Below are positions 13,280 to 23,377 of a stretch of 64,000 bases of DNA, piece after piece. Source of the DNA: Cylicocyclus nassatus (lineage: Eukaryota; Nematoda; Chromadorea; Rhabditida; Strongylidae); assembly GCA_958299035.1 (NCBI GenBank), contig CATQJL010000223.1, positions 45,930,162-45,994,161 on the forward strand, given 5' to 3'. A program made the position numbers and the translations under genes. Position 1 is the stretch's first letter, and every line of letters begins with the position of its first letter. The notes below the pieces were generated by a model. It worked only from the letters and a program-made list of their open reading frames with translations. It had not been told where the DNA came from and searched no databases.

Positions 13280-14348
13280 TCTTATATATAAAGCTGAATG
13301 TCTGTTTGTATGTATGTCTGTCTGTCTGTCTGTCTGTCTGTATGTCTGTACGTATGTTCCGAATAGAAAATTCCATTTCTGAACCGATCGGGACCAAACT
13401 TGGCACACATACACTTCGGGCCCCGGCGGGTGTCATAGGCTACTTTTCGTATCGATCGATATCGATTTTATCGATTTTATCGATTTTTTTGCAAAGTTTG
13501 AGCTACGGGGCTGGGAGTTGGCACAGGGGGGGTAATCGAGCATGGGGATTCCGAATACAATATTGGTTTTCAGGATTATCGATTACTTTTATCGATTTTA
13601 TCGATTTTTTTGCAAAGTTTGAGCTACGGGGCTGGGAGTTTGCACAGGGGGATAATCGAGCATGGGGATTCCGAATACAATATTGGTTTTCGGGATTATC
13701 GATTACTTTTATTGATTTCATCGATTTTTTGCAAAGTTTGAGCTAGGGGGCTGGGAGTTGGCACAGGGGGGTAATCGAGCATGCTGATCACTCCCAAGGG
13801 GGGTGATCAGCATGCTCGATTACACCCCTGTGCAAAATTCCAGCCCCTAGCTCAAATTTTCAAAAATCGATAAAATCGATAAAAGTAATGGACGATCTTG
13901 AAAACTAATATTGTATTCGTAATCTGCATGCTCGATTACCCCTCTGTGTAAACTCTCAGCCCCGCAGGTCAAACTTTACAAAAAAATCGATAAAATCGAT
14001 AAAAGTAATGGACGATCCTGAAAACTAATATTGTGTTCGTAATCAGCATGCTCGATTACCCCCCTGTGCAAAATCCCAGCCTCGCATGTCAAAATTTACA
14101 AAAAATCGAGAAAATCAATAAAAGTAACCGATAATTCTGAAAACTAATATCGTATTCGGAATCCCCATGCTCACTTCCCCCTGTGCCAACTCCTAGCCCT
14201 GTAAGTGAACTCTGCGAAAAAATCGATAAAAATCGGTTAAATCGACATCGATCGATAACGAAAAGTGGACTGTGACACCCGCCGGGGCCCGAAGTGTATG
14301 TGTGCCAAGTTTGGTCCGGATACGGCGGAGCCGGGTAAGCCAGCTAGT
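13280..14348 (+). mobile_element. Helitron-like element, 1.07 kb
   Basis: Starts TCTTATATATAAAGCTGAAT and ends in CTAGT (the CTRRT rule). The hairpin CGGC-GGA-GCCG lies about 12 bases before the end. It lies between A (13279) and T (14349), the expected Helitron target, with no duplication. A TCTG/TATG microsatellite follows the 5' end. The interior is built from repeated, partly inverted blocks containing ATCGATTTTATCGATTTTTT and GGGGGTAATCGAGCATG. No Rep/helicase ORF, so it is non-autonomous. Confidence 0.75.
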
Positions 14349-14365
14349 TCTAAATACTCTTTCAG

Positions 14366-14454
14366 GCATCGGTGCAGGTGTGTGAACAACCATCACCAAG
14401 CTGCTGGGAAAAGGACTCAACGGAGGGACTTCGTCTAACAACGCCCTTGTTCAG
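14366..14454 (+). CDS. Possible internal exon, unknown
   Basis: Bounded by acceptor CTCTTTCAG and donor CAG|GTATGT, with an open frame of 29 codons plus two bases (ASVQVCEQPSPSCWEKD...). It begins 17 bases after the Helitron-like 3' end. No partner exon could be joined confidently. Confidence 0.25.
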
Positions 14455-14684
14455 GTATGTCGAACTTCTTTGCTTTATGTGCGATTGAAATAATAACGCA
14501 AGTAATTTAAAACTATCACTTTGTAGAAAATATGCACTGTGGATTTAAATAAAGCAGAAGTGATTGGGTGGAAATATATCAAAACGAGGGCGGAGGGGGA
14601 GAATAATGGGTCACCGAAATTTTCAAAATGATCTATAAGCTCTTGGTGAATACTGAAATATTTTCAAAAATTTTCAGATTCGAA

Positions 14685-15375
14685 GTATTAGGTGAGACCA
14701 GAAGTACGTTCGCCAGTTTTTCAAAAAATCGTAAGTTCTTTTCGACTCGATGGATCTCTTTGCGTTTATATTCATCTAAGAGAGAAATTCATTCTCTTTA
14801 CAACGGTATCTCTGAAATGAATTGGCTTAAGAAAGTTCGCGAGTCAGAAGCAATTAAAGAAAATTACTCAAAATTGGCATTTTTCAAGCAGGGTCACCAA
14901 AAAATTCTAAAAGTAGTTTTCGATAGAGAAAGCTATGTTCTTTACTAAAGTGCATTTTTCAAAAACAAAAATTGAGAATTAGAAGCAAAAAAGAGAATTG
15001 CTTCAGTTTGCGTCGGGAGGGACGGGAAAGTCATGTGAACATGGCTTTAGTGACCTTCTCTTTTTAGTTGTGAGAAATTCGTGCCAATCGAGAGCAATTT
15101 TGATTTTCGATTACCGAGTTTTCGGATTTCGATTTCTGAAAAAAAATTTTTGTCGAAAAATTTCAGAATTTTTGGTGACCTTGCTTGAAAAATGCCAGTC
15201 TTGAGTAATCTTTAATTGCTTACTCGGAAATTTCTTGAGCTAGTTTGGCAGAGATACCGTTGTAAAGAGAATGATTTCCTCTCTTAGACGAATATAAAAT
15301 CAAAGAGATCCACTCAGTCGAAAAGAAATTATGATTTTTTGAAAATTTGGCGAACGCACTTTTGATTCCACCTAA
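14685..15375. repeat. Long inverted repeat (~690 bp)
   Basis: The left arm (TATTAGGTGAGACCAGAAGT, then TCTTTACAACGGTATCTCTG) pairs over ~250 bp with the right arm ending CACTTTTGATTCCACCTAAT. The centre is near 15030. Probably a fold-back element. The ORFs inside are arm translations. Confidence 0.75.
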
Positions 15376-16060
15376 TAGTTGTGGACAATTTTCGAAGGAG
15401 CTGTGCTAAAAAAGAATCGAGGTGGTACAAAAATTGTAACCACAAAAATTCAACCATTCCTAAATTTTCTTTTGCTGGAAGTGGCCACACTCCCACGAAT
15501 CCAAAAGTTTCAATCCCTCCCTCCCCTACCATGAATAAATTTCTCGCGCCGCCACTGCTTTTCGTGTGTCTATCCTTTTCTCTCTCTGCTTTTGATTTTT
15601 AAATTTTCCCCCTCTCACAATATCGCATAATAATAATTTTTGATTCAAAGATAAAAAGTTCAAAACCTACGATTTGAAATAATAGCTCGAAAACTTCGAA
15701 ATTGAAATTTTTGAATAATAGTGTTGAATGATTGAATAAAATAGAAATAATGTGGTAGAAATATATCAGAAGAATGGGGAAGGGCATAATGGGTGTCAAG
15801 AATATTCATAGTAGTCTGCGACTGTAGATAATGAAAGATCAAAGCTTTTCTAAACTCTAAAGTTTGTCTAGGCAATCGAAGGTGTGGCTCACTCCACGCC
15901 CCTTTTTGCTAAAAAAAATCGAGGGCATACAAAACTGGAACCACGAAAATTCAACCATTCCTAAATTTCTTTGTTCAGTATCTCACGCCCACAAACCCAA
16001 ATAATTTTTGTTCCCCCCCCCCCCCTCTTGAAAAAGGTTCTTGCACCGCCACTGCTCTAA
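15376..16060. repeat. Direct repeat pair
   Basis: AATTCAACCATTCCTAAATTT and its surroundings occur at about 15430-15560 and again at 15920-16045 in the same orientation. A 13-base C run lies at 16013-16025. No gene is seen between. Confidence 0.55.
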
Positions 16061-16069
16061 TATATCTAT

Positions 16070-16735
16070 CCTTCTCTGCTCCTCTGTTTTTGCTGTTTTA
16101 AATGCTTTTCTCTCTCCCAAATACTTTCTACATCTTCAACGGATCTGCACATGTTTATTTTCGAATTCATGTTTCCAATTGTACCTCCTGAAGTACCTTT
16201 TAATGGAAGCAAGCTCCAGAGATAGAAGCAGGAGAAGAAAATTACTCCCTTCTCAAAATTTCTGCGTTTAATCGTTAAACTGAAACTCGCAACGGAAATT
16301 GGAGCATTATAGGTTTTATAGCCTGCTCTTTCTGACTGTGCCAAGTTTGCGCTGATTGAATCTCTTTTAGAAAAGTTATGATTTTCGAAGCAAATGCCAA
16401 GAAAATCATGTTTACTCTTTTTTACGGCTTCCTCAAAAATCATAACTTTTCAAGAGACGTTCAATCAGCGCAATCTTTGTACACTCAAGAAGAGTAGGTA
16501 ATAAGCTATGACACCAATTGCTCCGATTTTATGCAAGCAGATTTTTGCGACCAAACATGGCGAATATTAAAATGGAGTAATTTTCTTCACCGACTTCGAT
16601 CTCTGAAGCTATCAAAAAGTACCTCAGGTACCATTAGAAACCATGTCTTCTTTCAAAATAAGCATGTGCAGATCGTACGTGAAGGAAGAAAGTTTCGAAT
16701 TTTTAAAAAGGATGGGGACGAGCTTTTGGTTCATT
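16070..16735. repeat. Long inverted repeat centred near 16435
   Basis: The left block around 16130-16400 (including GTACCTCCTGAAGTACCTTT and AATCATGTTTACTC) returns reversed in 16440-16720 (AAAAATCATAACTTTTC, AAGTACCTCAGGTACC). The two arms give mirror ORFs on opposite strands, which are not genes. Confidence 0.6.
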
Positions 16736-17660
16736 AGTATCATTTTCTGAGCATTAATTTATGAAAATTCAACAATAATTTATAATAACTTTCCCTTACA
16801 CATACCTGCCTTAGAGTCTGCCATATACCTGTTTTGTCTGGAAAATGGTGGAATATTAGATTGCAAAAGTTCTGCCGTTCCAAATTTGCAAATTCCAAGA
16901 AATTCAAGTCGAAGCGAAGCCTTGATTTTTGCAGAAAACTCTTGTGATTTTCAAATCTGTCTCAGAGCTTCTCTTGTTGAGCTTTCGAAATTTCCCAGAA
17001 TTTTGAGCGAATCGTTCTAATTTGCTCCGTATTTCTTGGCGAGAAGTTGCAAAATGGAACACTGCGGCAAAGCACGATCTACATCAAGAAATTTCAATTA
17101 ATTCTCATTACAGAAAGGAAGGGATTCCGAAGCCGGCTTCAGTCGTCGCGCGGACAAGGTCAAAATGACACCCAATAAGTGGAAACGGTTTATTTCCCCA
17201 CAGGACCATCTTCCCTTTGAAGCGCATATTATCTTTTGTGAATGATATTGTTATTCTTGTTTTTATCTTATTCTTCCATTATTCTTCACTCTTCCATCTG
17301 TAGAACATATCTTTTTAATTATTAATATCTGCAGATTTTCCAAACTTATTTGGTTATGCATATATATTCGAATGCTTCTGTGATTTTATGTATATTTACT
17401 TATGAACACTTCATTGATCTGCTAATTTGCACTTATCAACTTCGGCCTATTGTGATTCTATATGGTACCTGTATAAAACAATACACTGTGCTATGCTTTC
17501 TCATTAAAGCTATCTCGCTGTCTACGTCTCTTAGCATCTAGAAAGTCTAGAGGAATTTCCACATCAAAGGAATAATGCCTTGGTGCGTAAACCTAATATT
17601 GGAAAGGAAAATCTAGTATCAAAAAGGAAGTTTGATATGGAAGGAACGGATCGCGAATTA
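16736..17660. other. AT-rich intergenic stretch
   Basis: No exon, RNA gene or strong repeat recognised. CGAAATTTCCCAGAATTTTG-like words are common low-complexity sequence. Confidence 0.45.
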
Positions 17661-17663
17661 AAA

Positions 17664-17815
17664 GCGCAGTGCTGCGAAGATTCTGCGAAAGCGCTGCGGA
17701 AACCCTGCACCCTGAGATTGCAGGGTTTCCGCAGCGCTTTTGCAGGATTTCCGCCGGGTCACCTGCGGAAACCCTGCGAAAGCGCTGCGGAAGTTTCGGC
17801 CGTTGTCTGAGTACG
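17664..17815. repeat. GCGAAAGCGCTGCGGAAACCC hairpin repeat
   Basis: A 26-bp arm at 17684-17709 and its reverse complement at 17719-17744 differ at one base and are separated by nine bases. A third copy follows at about 17762-17795. Same word family as 12905-13180. Confidence 0.75.
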
Positions 17816-18183
17816 GCCAGTCCGTGCGATGAATGACTGACGGTACTCTGATAATGAAGCTACAGTGAGCTGCTGGCGTCATGAAAAAACACAACATGAG
17901 CATCAATTGTGCTTTTTGACTGTGCCTAATGTGCCTACTGTGTACAACACCTAACAATAGTTTTGTTACCATCTTGCAGTTTATTGATCAGTTCAAAATC
18001 ATCGAGGGAATCAGATTATGGAGCGAGGAGAGATATACACGCTATTCTCCTGTTGCTTTAGATAATTGAGATGATTGTGGTTACTTTTCGCTGTTATTTT
18101 TGTGACCTAAGAGACACACGCCCTGCACATTGATTAAGAAGTTTACGAGTGCGTTCCAACTCATTTTGGTATATTACCGTCAG
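17816..18183. other. Between repeat and candidate exon
   Basis: A CTTGCAG acceptor near 17980 precedes an open stretch FIDQFKIIEGIRLWSEE, but no clean donor follows. Not called. Confidence 0.3.
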
Positions 18184-18327
18184 AATTTCGTGAATGAATA
18201 TGAACTCGCGATGTTTAACGACCTCGAAGATGTCTTTCAAGAACTTGATAGTGGTTCAACCAAAAGCGTTAGCTCACTTCATGAACCTGTTGCACTCTCC
18301 CGCGCGGACAATGCAGTAGATACTTAG
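18184..18327 (+). CDS. Possible 3' terminal exon, unknown
   Basis: After the acceptor TATTACCGTCAG the frame is open for 47 codons to TAG. The peptide is acidic and serine-rich (NFVNEYELAMFNDLEDVFQE...). No family recognised and no upstream exon confirmed. Confidence 0.3.
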   Translation, partial: NFVNEYELAMFNDLEDVFQELDSGSTKSVSSLHEPVALSRADNAVDT

Positions 18328-18494
18328 CCTGTGCATGTATTGACATGTATATTTGTAGCACATGTGCGGGACCTCCCACTTCCGGCAACATTTAGTCCCT
18401 CACCCGCCGCTAAGCCAGTTGAATCAAAGGTTATATACCGCCGAATGTGATAAGGTCCCGTGCAAACTCATTGCGAAAACGCATCTCCTTGTAT

Positions 18495-18695
18495 GGTAGG
18501 TGCCAGAGTAAGCGAATATTTTGTTCAGCTTCGTTCAGCTGCAAAGGGCGTACAAAATTAACGTTGATTCCACGCGGGACCTACAGCTGAAGCAGGCCTT
18601 GGCAGCAGTAGAGATTATGCAGCAGACATTAATTCTGTGCACCTTTTGCAGCTTAACGAAGCTGAACAAAATATTCGCTTACTCTGGCACCTACC
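18495..18695. mobile_element. 201-bp fold-back MITE, relative of 5470-5643
   Basis: Ends GGTAGGTGCCAGAGTAAGCG and their reverse complement, with TAT on both sides (18492-18494, 18696-18698). It shares TTTTGTTCAGCT, AATTAACGTT and the 3-bp duplication size with the 5470 element. Confidence 0.75.
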
Positions 18696-18902
18696 TATGT
18701 GCGAGGGCGCGTATTTGTTGCAAATGAGCGCGGGGGCCCCCTTTCGGCGACGTATGGTTCTCTACCACGATGGCGCGCGTGTGGCTTGGGCATTCAAATT
18801 AGTCTCATGGATCGCCGATCCGCACGCAAGAATCTCGCGTTGCGTAGTCAACACACAAAAAGGACTGACACAGACTTTATAAAGTACTAGATATTATTAT
18901 TA

Positions 18903-19608
18903 ACTAGCTGGCTTACCCGGCTCCGCCGTATGTTCCGAATAGAAAATTCCATTTCTTAACCGATCCGGATCAAACTTGGCACACATACCCTTCGGGCCCC
19001 GGCGGGTGTCACAGTCCACTTTTCGTTATCGATCGATTTCGATTTTATCGATTTTTCGCAAAATTTGAGCTACGGGCTGGGAGTTGGCAGAGGGGTGTAA
19101 TCGAGCATGCTGATTACGAATACAATATTAGTTTCCGAAACCGTGCATTACTTTTATCGATTTTTTGCAAAATTTGAGCTAGGGGGCTGGAATTTGGCAG
19201 AGGGGTGTAATCGAGCATGCTGATCACCCCCACGGGGGTGATCAGCATGCCCGATTACCCCCCTGTGCCAAATCCCAGCCCCGTAGCTCAAACTTTGCAA
19301 AAAAATCGATAAAATCGATAAAAGTAATGCACGATTTTAAAAACTAATATTGTATTCGGAATCCCCATACTCACTTACCCGCCTGTGCCAACTCCCAGCC
19401 CCGTAGCTCAAATTTTGCAAAAAATCGATAAAATCGATATCGATCGATGACGAAAAGTAGCCTATGACACCCGCCGGGGCCCGTAGTGCATGTGTGCCAA
19501 GTTTGGTCCGGATCGGTTCAGAAATGGAATTTTCTGTTCGGAACATACGTACATACATACAGACATACAGACAGACATTCAAACAGACATTCAGCTTTAT
19601 ATATAAGA
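18903..19608 (-). mobile_element. Helitron-like element, 706 bp
   Basis: Reverse orientation copy of the 13280 family. It starts at the right with TCTTATATATAAAGC and ends at the left in CTAGT after the CGGC-GGA-GCCG hairpin. The base 3' of the end is T, but the base before TC is G rather than A. It directly abuts the tandem units that start at 19609. Confidence 0.7.
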
Positions 19609-21027
19609 CCAGTGCGTCACCTCTGCTTCGCAGAGGCTCGCACTGGCGCTACTTTCTTATGCCTTACTCATTCCCGCATAATAATGAAATTGAAACTCAC
19701 CGCGCTATGTAGGCTATCACGAATAATTCGTAAACAACTACTCATTCGTAGAGGTTTTCCATGTGAGATCGGTATTTTCGCGTGGATAAAATCTTTCCGA
19801 GAAGAACAGATGCCAATTTGGATACGTTTTTGGAATTTTTATGGCTTGTTAGTCGCCATAAGGATAGTAAACATAGTGCGCTACATCTCTGAGCAAAAAT
19901 CTTCTCAGATGATTAGGTAAAATCTTGAAAAATTGACCGTTTACACAGCGAATGCTTTTTGGCGCTATTTTCGTAAAGTAGTAGACTTTTCATTACTTTT
20001 TTAGGCTAACGTCCATGGTTTGCACATTAGCTTGTCAAATATATTCTAAACTTTGCAAAAAGTAGTACTTTCGGCCCAAATTTGCTGGCCAGAAGCTAAG
20101 TGGATCCGTTTGACGCGCAATTTTCAATGGATCCACTCAACGGATCCGCTCATGCTTTTGTATAGTGAGCTTTCACGTTGGTAGCGTGCGCTATGCAAAA
20201 TTTGGGCTCAGGACGTTGGCTGGAACACGCTCTACGAATTTCGTGACAGACAGATTTTCACACAGACACACAGACACACAAAAAAACAGACGGCCTTAGC
20301 GCGTTATTATAGTAGGACCAGTTCGTCACCTCCGCTTCGCGGAGGTTCGCACTGGCTCCCTATCCGTATGCCTTTCTCATGTTCGCATGAGAATGGCTTT
20401 GAAACTTACCACGCGATGCTGAGCATCACAAACTAATCGTAAACAAATGTTCATTCATGAAGCATCTGCATGTAAGATCGGTAATTTTTAGGAAAAAAAA
20501 CTTTGTTGCAAGGAAACAAATGCGAATTTGAAAGGATTACTGGATTTATTCTAGTTTGATGATCGTCATAAGGATAACAGTCACCTAGGGCTACATTTCG
20601 GTGCAAAAATCTTTTCAGTTTTTTCAAGTAAAACCTTGCCAAAGCGACTATCTACGCGCTCATCAATTTTTGGCGCTGTTTTCGCAGAAGAGCAAAGTTT
20701 TTGAGCACTTTGTGGGCTAGCATTCATAGAGCGCAAATTTACTTGCCAGCCAAATCATAACTTTGCAAAAAGTCGAATTAGCGGCCCAGTTTTGCGTGCC
20801 AAAAGGCGCGTGGACCCGTTTGACGCGCAAATTTTGAGGGACCCGCTTATCGAACCGGCTCGTCCTTGTGCATGGTGGGCCTACACGCTGGCACGGTATG
20901 CTATGCAAAATTTCAGCCCGATAGCTTAGTTGCAGCTTCCTCTATGAATTTCGTGACAGACAGATTTTCACACAGACACACAGACACACAAAAAAACAGA
21001 CGGCCTTAGCGCGTTATTATAGTAGGA
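19609..21027. repeat. Two tandem ~710-bp units
   Basis: Unit 1 is 19609-20317 and unit 2 is 20318-21027. Each starts with a hairpin (CCAGTGCGTCACCTCTGCTT...CACTGG; stem CCTCYGC/GCRGAGG) and ends GACGGCCTTAGCGCGTTATT followed by ATAGTAGGA. A CACACAGACACACAGACAC stretch precedes each end. The units are diverged in the middle but colinear. No coding frame. Type of element unknown. Confidence 0.8.
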
Positions 21028-21177
21028 TAGGAAGTAATAGGTATTATTGTGAGGCAAGCGATTGCGGAGTAGCCGGAGGTTAATCCATCTTTGGAGCCGA
21101 GTGGCAGCGTTTGTCCAAAGAACTCGTGGATTTTTGTCGTTATTAGTAATCTCGACAAGAGATGTATCTGATTATCG

Positions 21178-21672
21178 TGTATCCCCCAAAACTGTTCCCA
21201 TATAACCGCCAACGTGGCCATCTTTCGATCGTTTTATCACGTTAACTCAAGCAATTTTAAAGGCACCGTCCACCCAAAATCTCGAATTCAATGTTTTTGT
21301 CGCCTTCAGGCCTTCTGAAAGCCCTGATTTCGATTATGGAGTCAAAAATCCGCGAAACCCCCAAAAATCGCTGTTTCGAGAACCCTCTGCACCAAGCGCA
21401 GGCGAGATAAAGCATGCAAGTGGGCAGGGCGACCGGGGTCCCCCTGCCTACTTTGCTACTTCCGGAGCGGATTTCTCGCTCCAGAAACAGTCTTTTGCGG
21501 CGAAACTTGGGGGTTTGCCTAGTGTGGGGGCCCACACTAGTATGCCATCATAATCTCGCCAACCTCCATTTTGGGTAGACGGTGCCTTTAAGGCGCTTAT
21601 TCGAAGTTAACATGTCAAAATGATCGAAAGACAGCCACGTTGATGGTTCATATGGGAACAATTCTGGGGGAT
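21178..21672. repeat. Nested inverted repeats around a MITE
   Basis: The inner element 21257-21591 has ends TTAAAGGCACCGTCCACCC and GGGTAGACGGTGCCTTTAA. It sits within outer arms 21178-21256 and 21592-21672 that pair with each other (ATCCCCCAAAACTGTTCCCA versus TGGGAACAATTCTGGGGGAT). The inner element therefore appears to be the core of a larger palindrome or to have inserted at its axis. Confidence 0.7.
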
Positions 21673-21679
21673 GCACCAC

Positions 21680-21860
21680 ATAGGCGAATCATCGCAGGCA
21701 AAGACAGGGCGTCACTACGGACGCTGTCGGCGTCCTGATCAAGCACTCTCCCACCCCTTTGTCGTCCTCTCTCCCGTGCACGATATGTTTTGGCCGGAAC
21801 AACAGCGTCCAGTCTGTGCGGGCTATGAATCGCTATACTTTCCGCGTGGACGTGAAAAAT
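21680..21860 (+). repeat. Dispersed repeat, inverted copy at 42.9-43.1 kb
   Basis: GACAGGGCGTCACTACG, ATGCTGTCGGCGTC-like and AACAGCGTCCAGTCTGTGCG segments recur reversed around 42930-43100 (CACGCACAGACTGGACGCTT, GTAGTGACGCCCTGTC). No coding potential is evident. Confidence 0.6.
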
Positions 21861-23147
21861 CCCAAGAAGAATATAGTAGTTTTACCAAGTTAGTACTATG
21901 GACTTCAATTTTTTGAGCTGAAAGCTAGATAAGCAGATCAAATCCTGTCATGAGATGAACACCTAACGCTTCCACTAATAGCCGATACAAATGCAGATAC
22001 AACTCCAATCAACCTTTATTTCTTTTTATTTACAAAGTATGAAGACATTTCAGAGAACTCTCTTGGTATAACATGATGGGCTTACCACGTTCGAAACGCA
22101 GAAAGGATAGCCATAAACACTCTCCCATATCTCAAAACTTATTAGTGTCAGGGACAAAAGAGCGAAACCATAAGAGCCAAGGCACAACGAGGCAAGGGAA
22201 GTGTACATTTGCTCCGCAAAAAGGAGAAATCAAAGGGAATCAAGAACAGCATATCGTGTTGTGCAAATTGAGAGCTAAAACATGAAATGAAACAATGTAA
22301 AAGATGGAAACAAATCAATACAATGTGCGCCAACATGACGTCGGGGTCCTCGTAGATGTCATGACATATCGACCCGAACGCATGCCCTCGTAACTGTGAG
22401 GAGATGAGGTGCTGGAAACATACAAAAGAAGAACACATACAATGTATAACGCAACGAACTATGTATGAGATGTGTGGTGCGACGTTTCAACAAACAAGTA
22501 TGAGTAGTGTGGAACAACAAACTGTACAGAACGATGACACAGTGCCACCGTGCCGACGAATGTACGTCAGATAAAGGGTTTAAGTCGCGACGGTATTCTG
22601 CATGAGCTGGGCCCTATACCAGTTGAGAAACGAGGACGAAATGTATAAGAGAATCGCGCGCAATGAATGTGCCAGGTCTCCGCTAATTAGTCTAGATATG
22701 AAATCGGTTAAATGTGGATGGATGAGAAAAACGAAGGTGGCGCAGCAAGTACAGTATGGACACAAACACAACGACGCAGTGAGCGAACAAGCTCTAGCAC
22801 AAAACTGCTATTAAAATGGGTAAATATGATCTGATTCAAGTCTCTACTCGAAGGTCGACCACAACACGACAATGCTGACAAGTAGTTTCATCAATTCCTA
22901 GGTGCGAATACACCGACGAGACCATCGGAAGAGAAAAACGCACTGACCAGAATCGATCACTGGAGTTGACTCTGCAATTAAGGTCATCCAATTGGTACTC
23001 GTAGTGGCAAAATTTGAAAAATCATAGTTTTGTGGTAAAAAACGATTGAGAAAAAACTGGGGAATATGAATTTCCTGAATAGCCGATGCCCGATGTGAAA
23101 ATACAAGCGCTGTCATTCAAATGAACATGAAGGAAAAATCCATCAAG
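21861..23147. other. Intergenic downstream of the sup-26-like gene
   Basis: No further exon was supported on either strand. Part of it may be the 3' UTR of the minus-strand gene. Confidence 0.4.
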
Positions 23148-23375
23148 CTCGGACGGAGTTCACGCGATTTCATCGTCGCGATCTACCGCGACAAGACAAT
23201 GCAATATCGTTGCATGCCGATCTTCTTGCATTTCGGTTGTGACAGTTTTCACAACACGACAAATCGTGACTAACTATCACAACCGAGATAAAAAAAGATC
23301 GGCATGCAATGAACTCATAACACTTGTCTTGTCGCGGTGAATCGCGACGATGAAATCGCGTGAACTCTGCCCGAG
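23148..23375. mobile_element. 228-bp fold-back MITE just after the sup-26-like stop
   Basis: Arms CTCGGACGGAGTTCACGCGA and CTCGGGCAGAGTTCACGCGA (read inward) pair and continue through TTTCATCGTCGCGAT and ACCGCGACAAGAC to GATCGGCATGCA. I see no clear target duplication. It begins two bases beyond the predicted stop of the adjacent gene, so it would be transcribed as 3' UTR. Confidence 0.75.
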
Positions 23376-23377
23376 GC

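Noticed and set aside
13306..13746. 146-codon frame
   Set aside because: It lies wholly within the Helitron-like element and is made of its repeated blocks.
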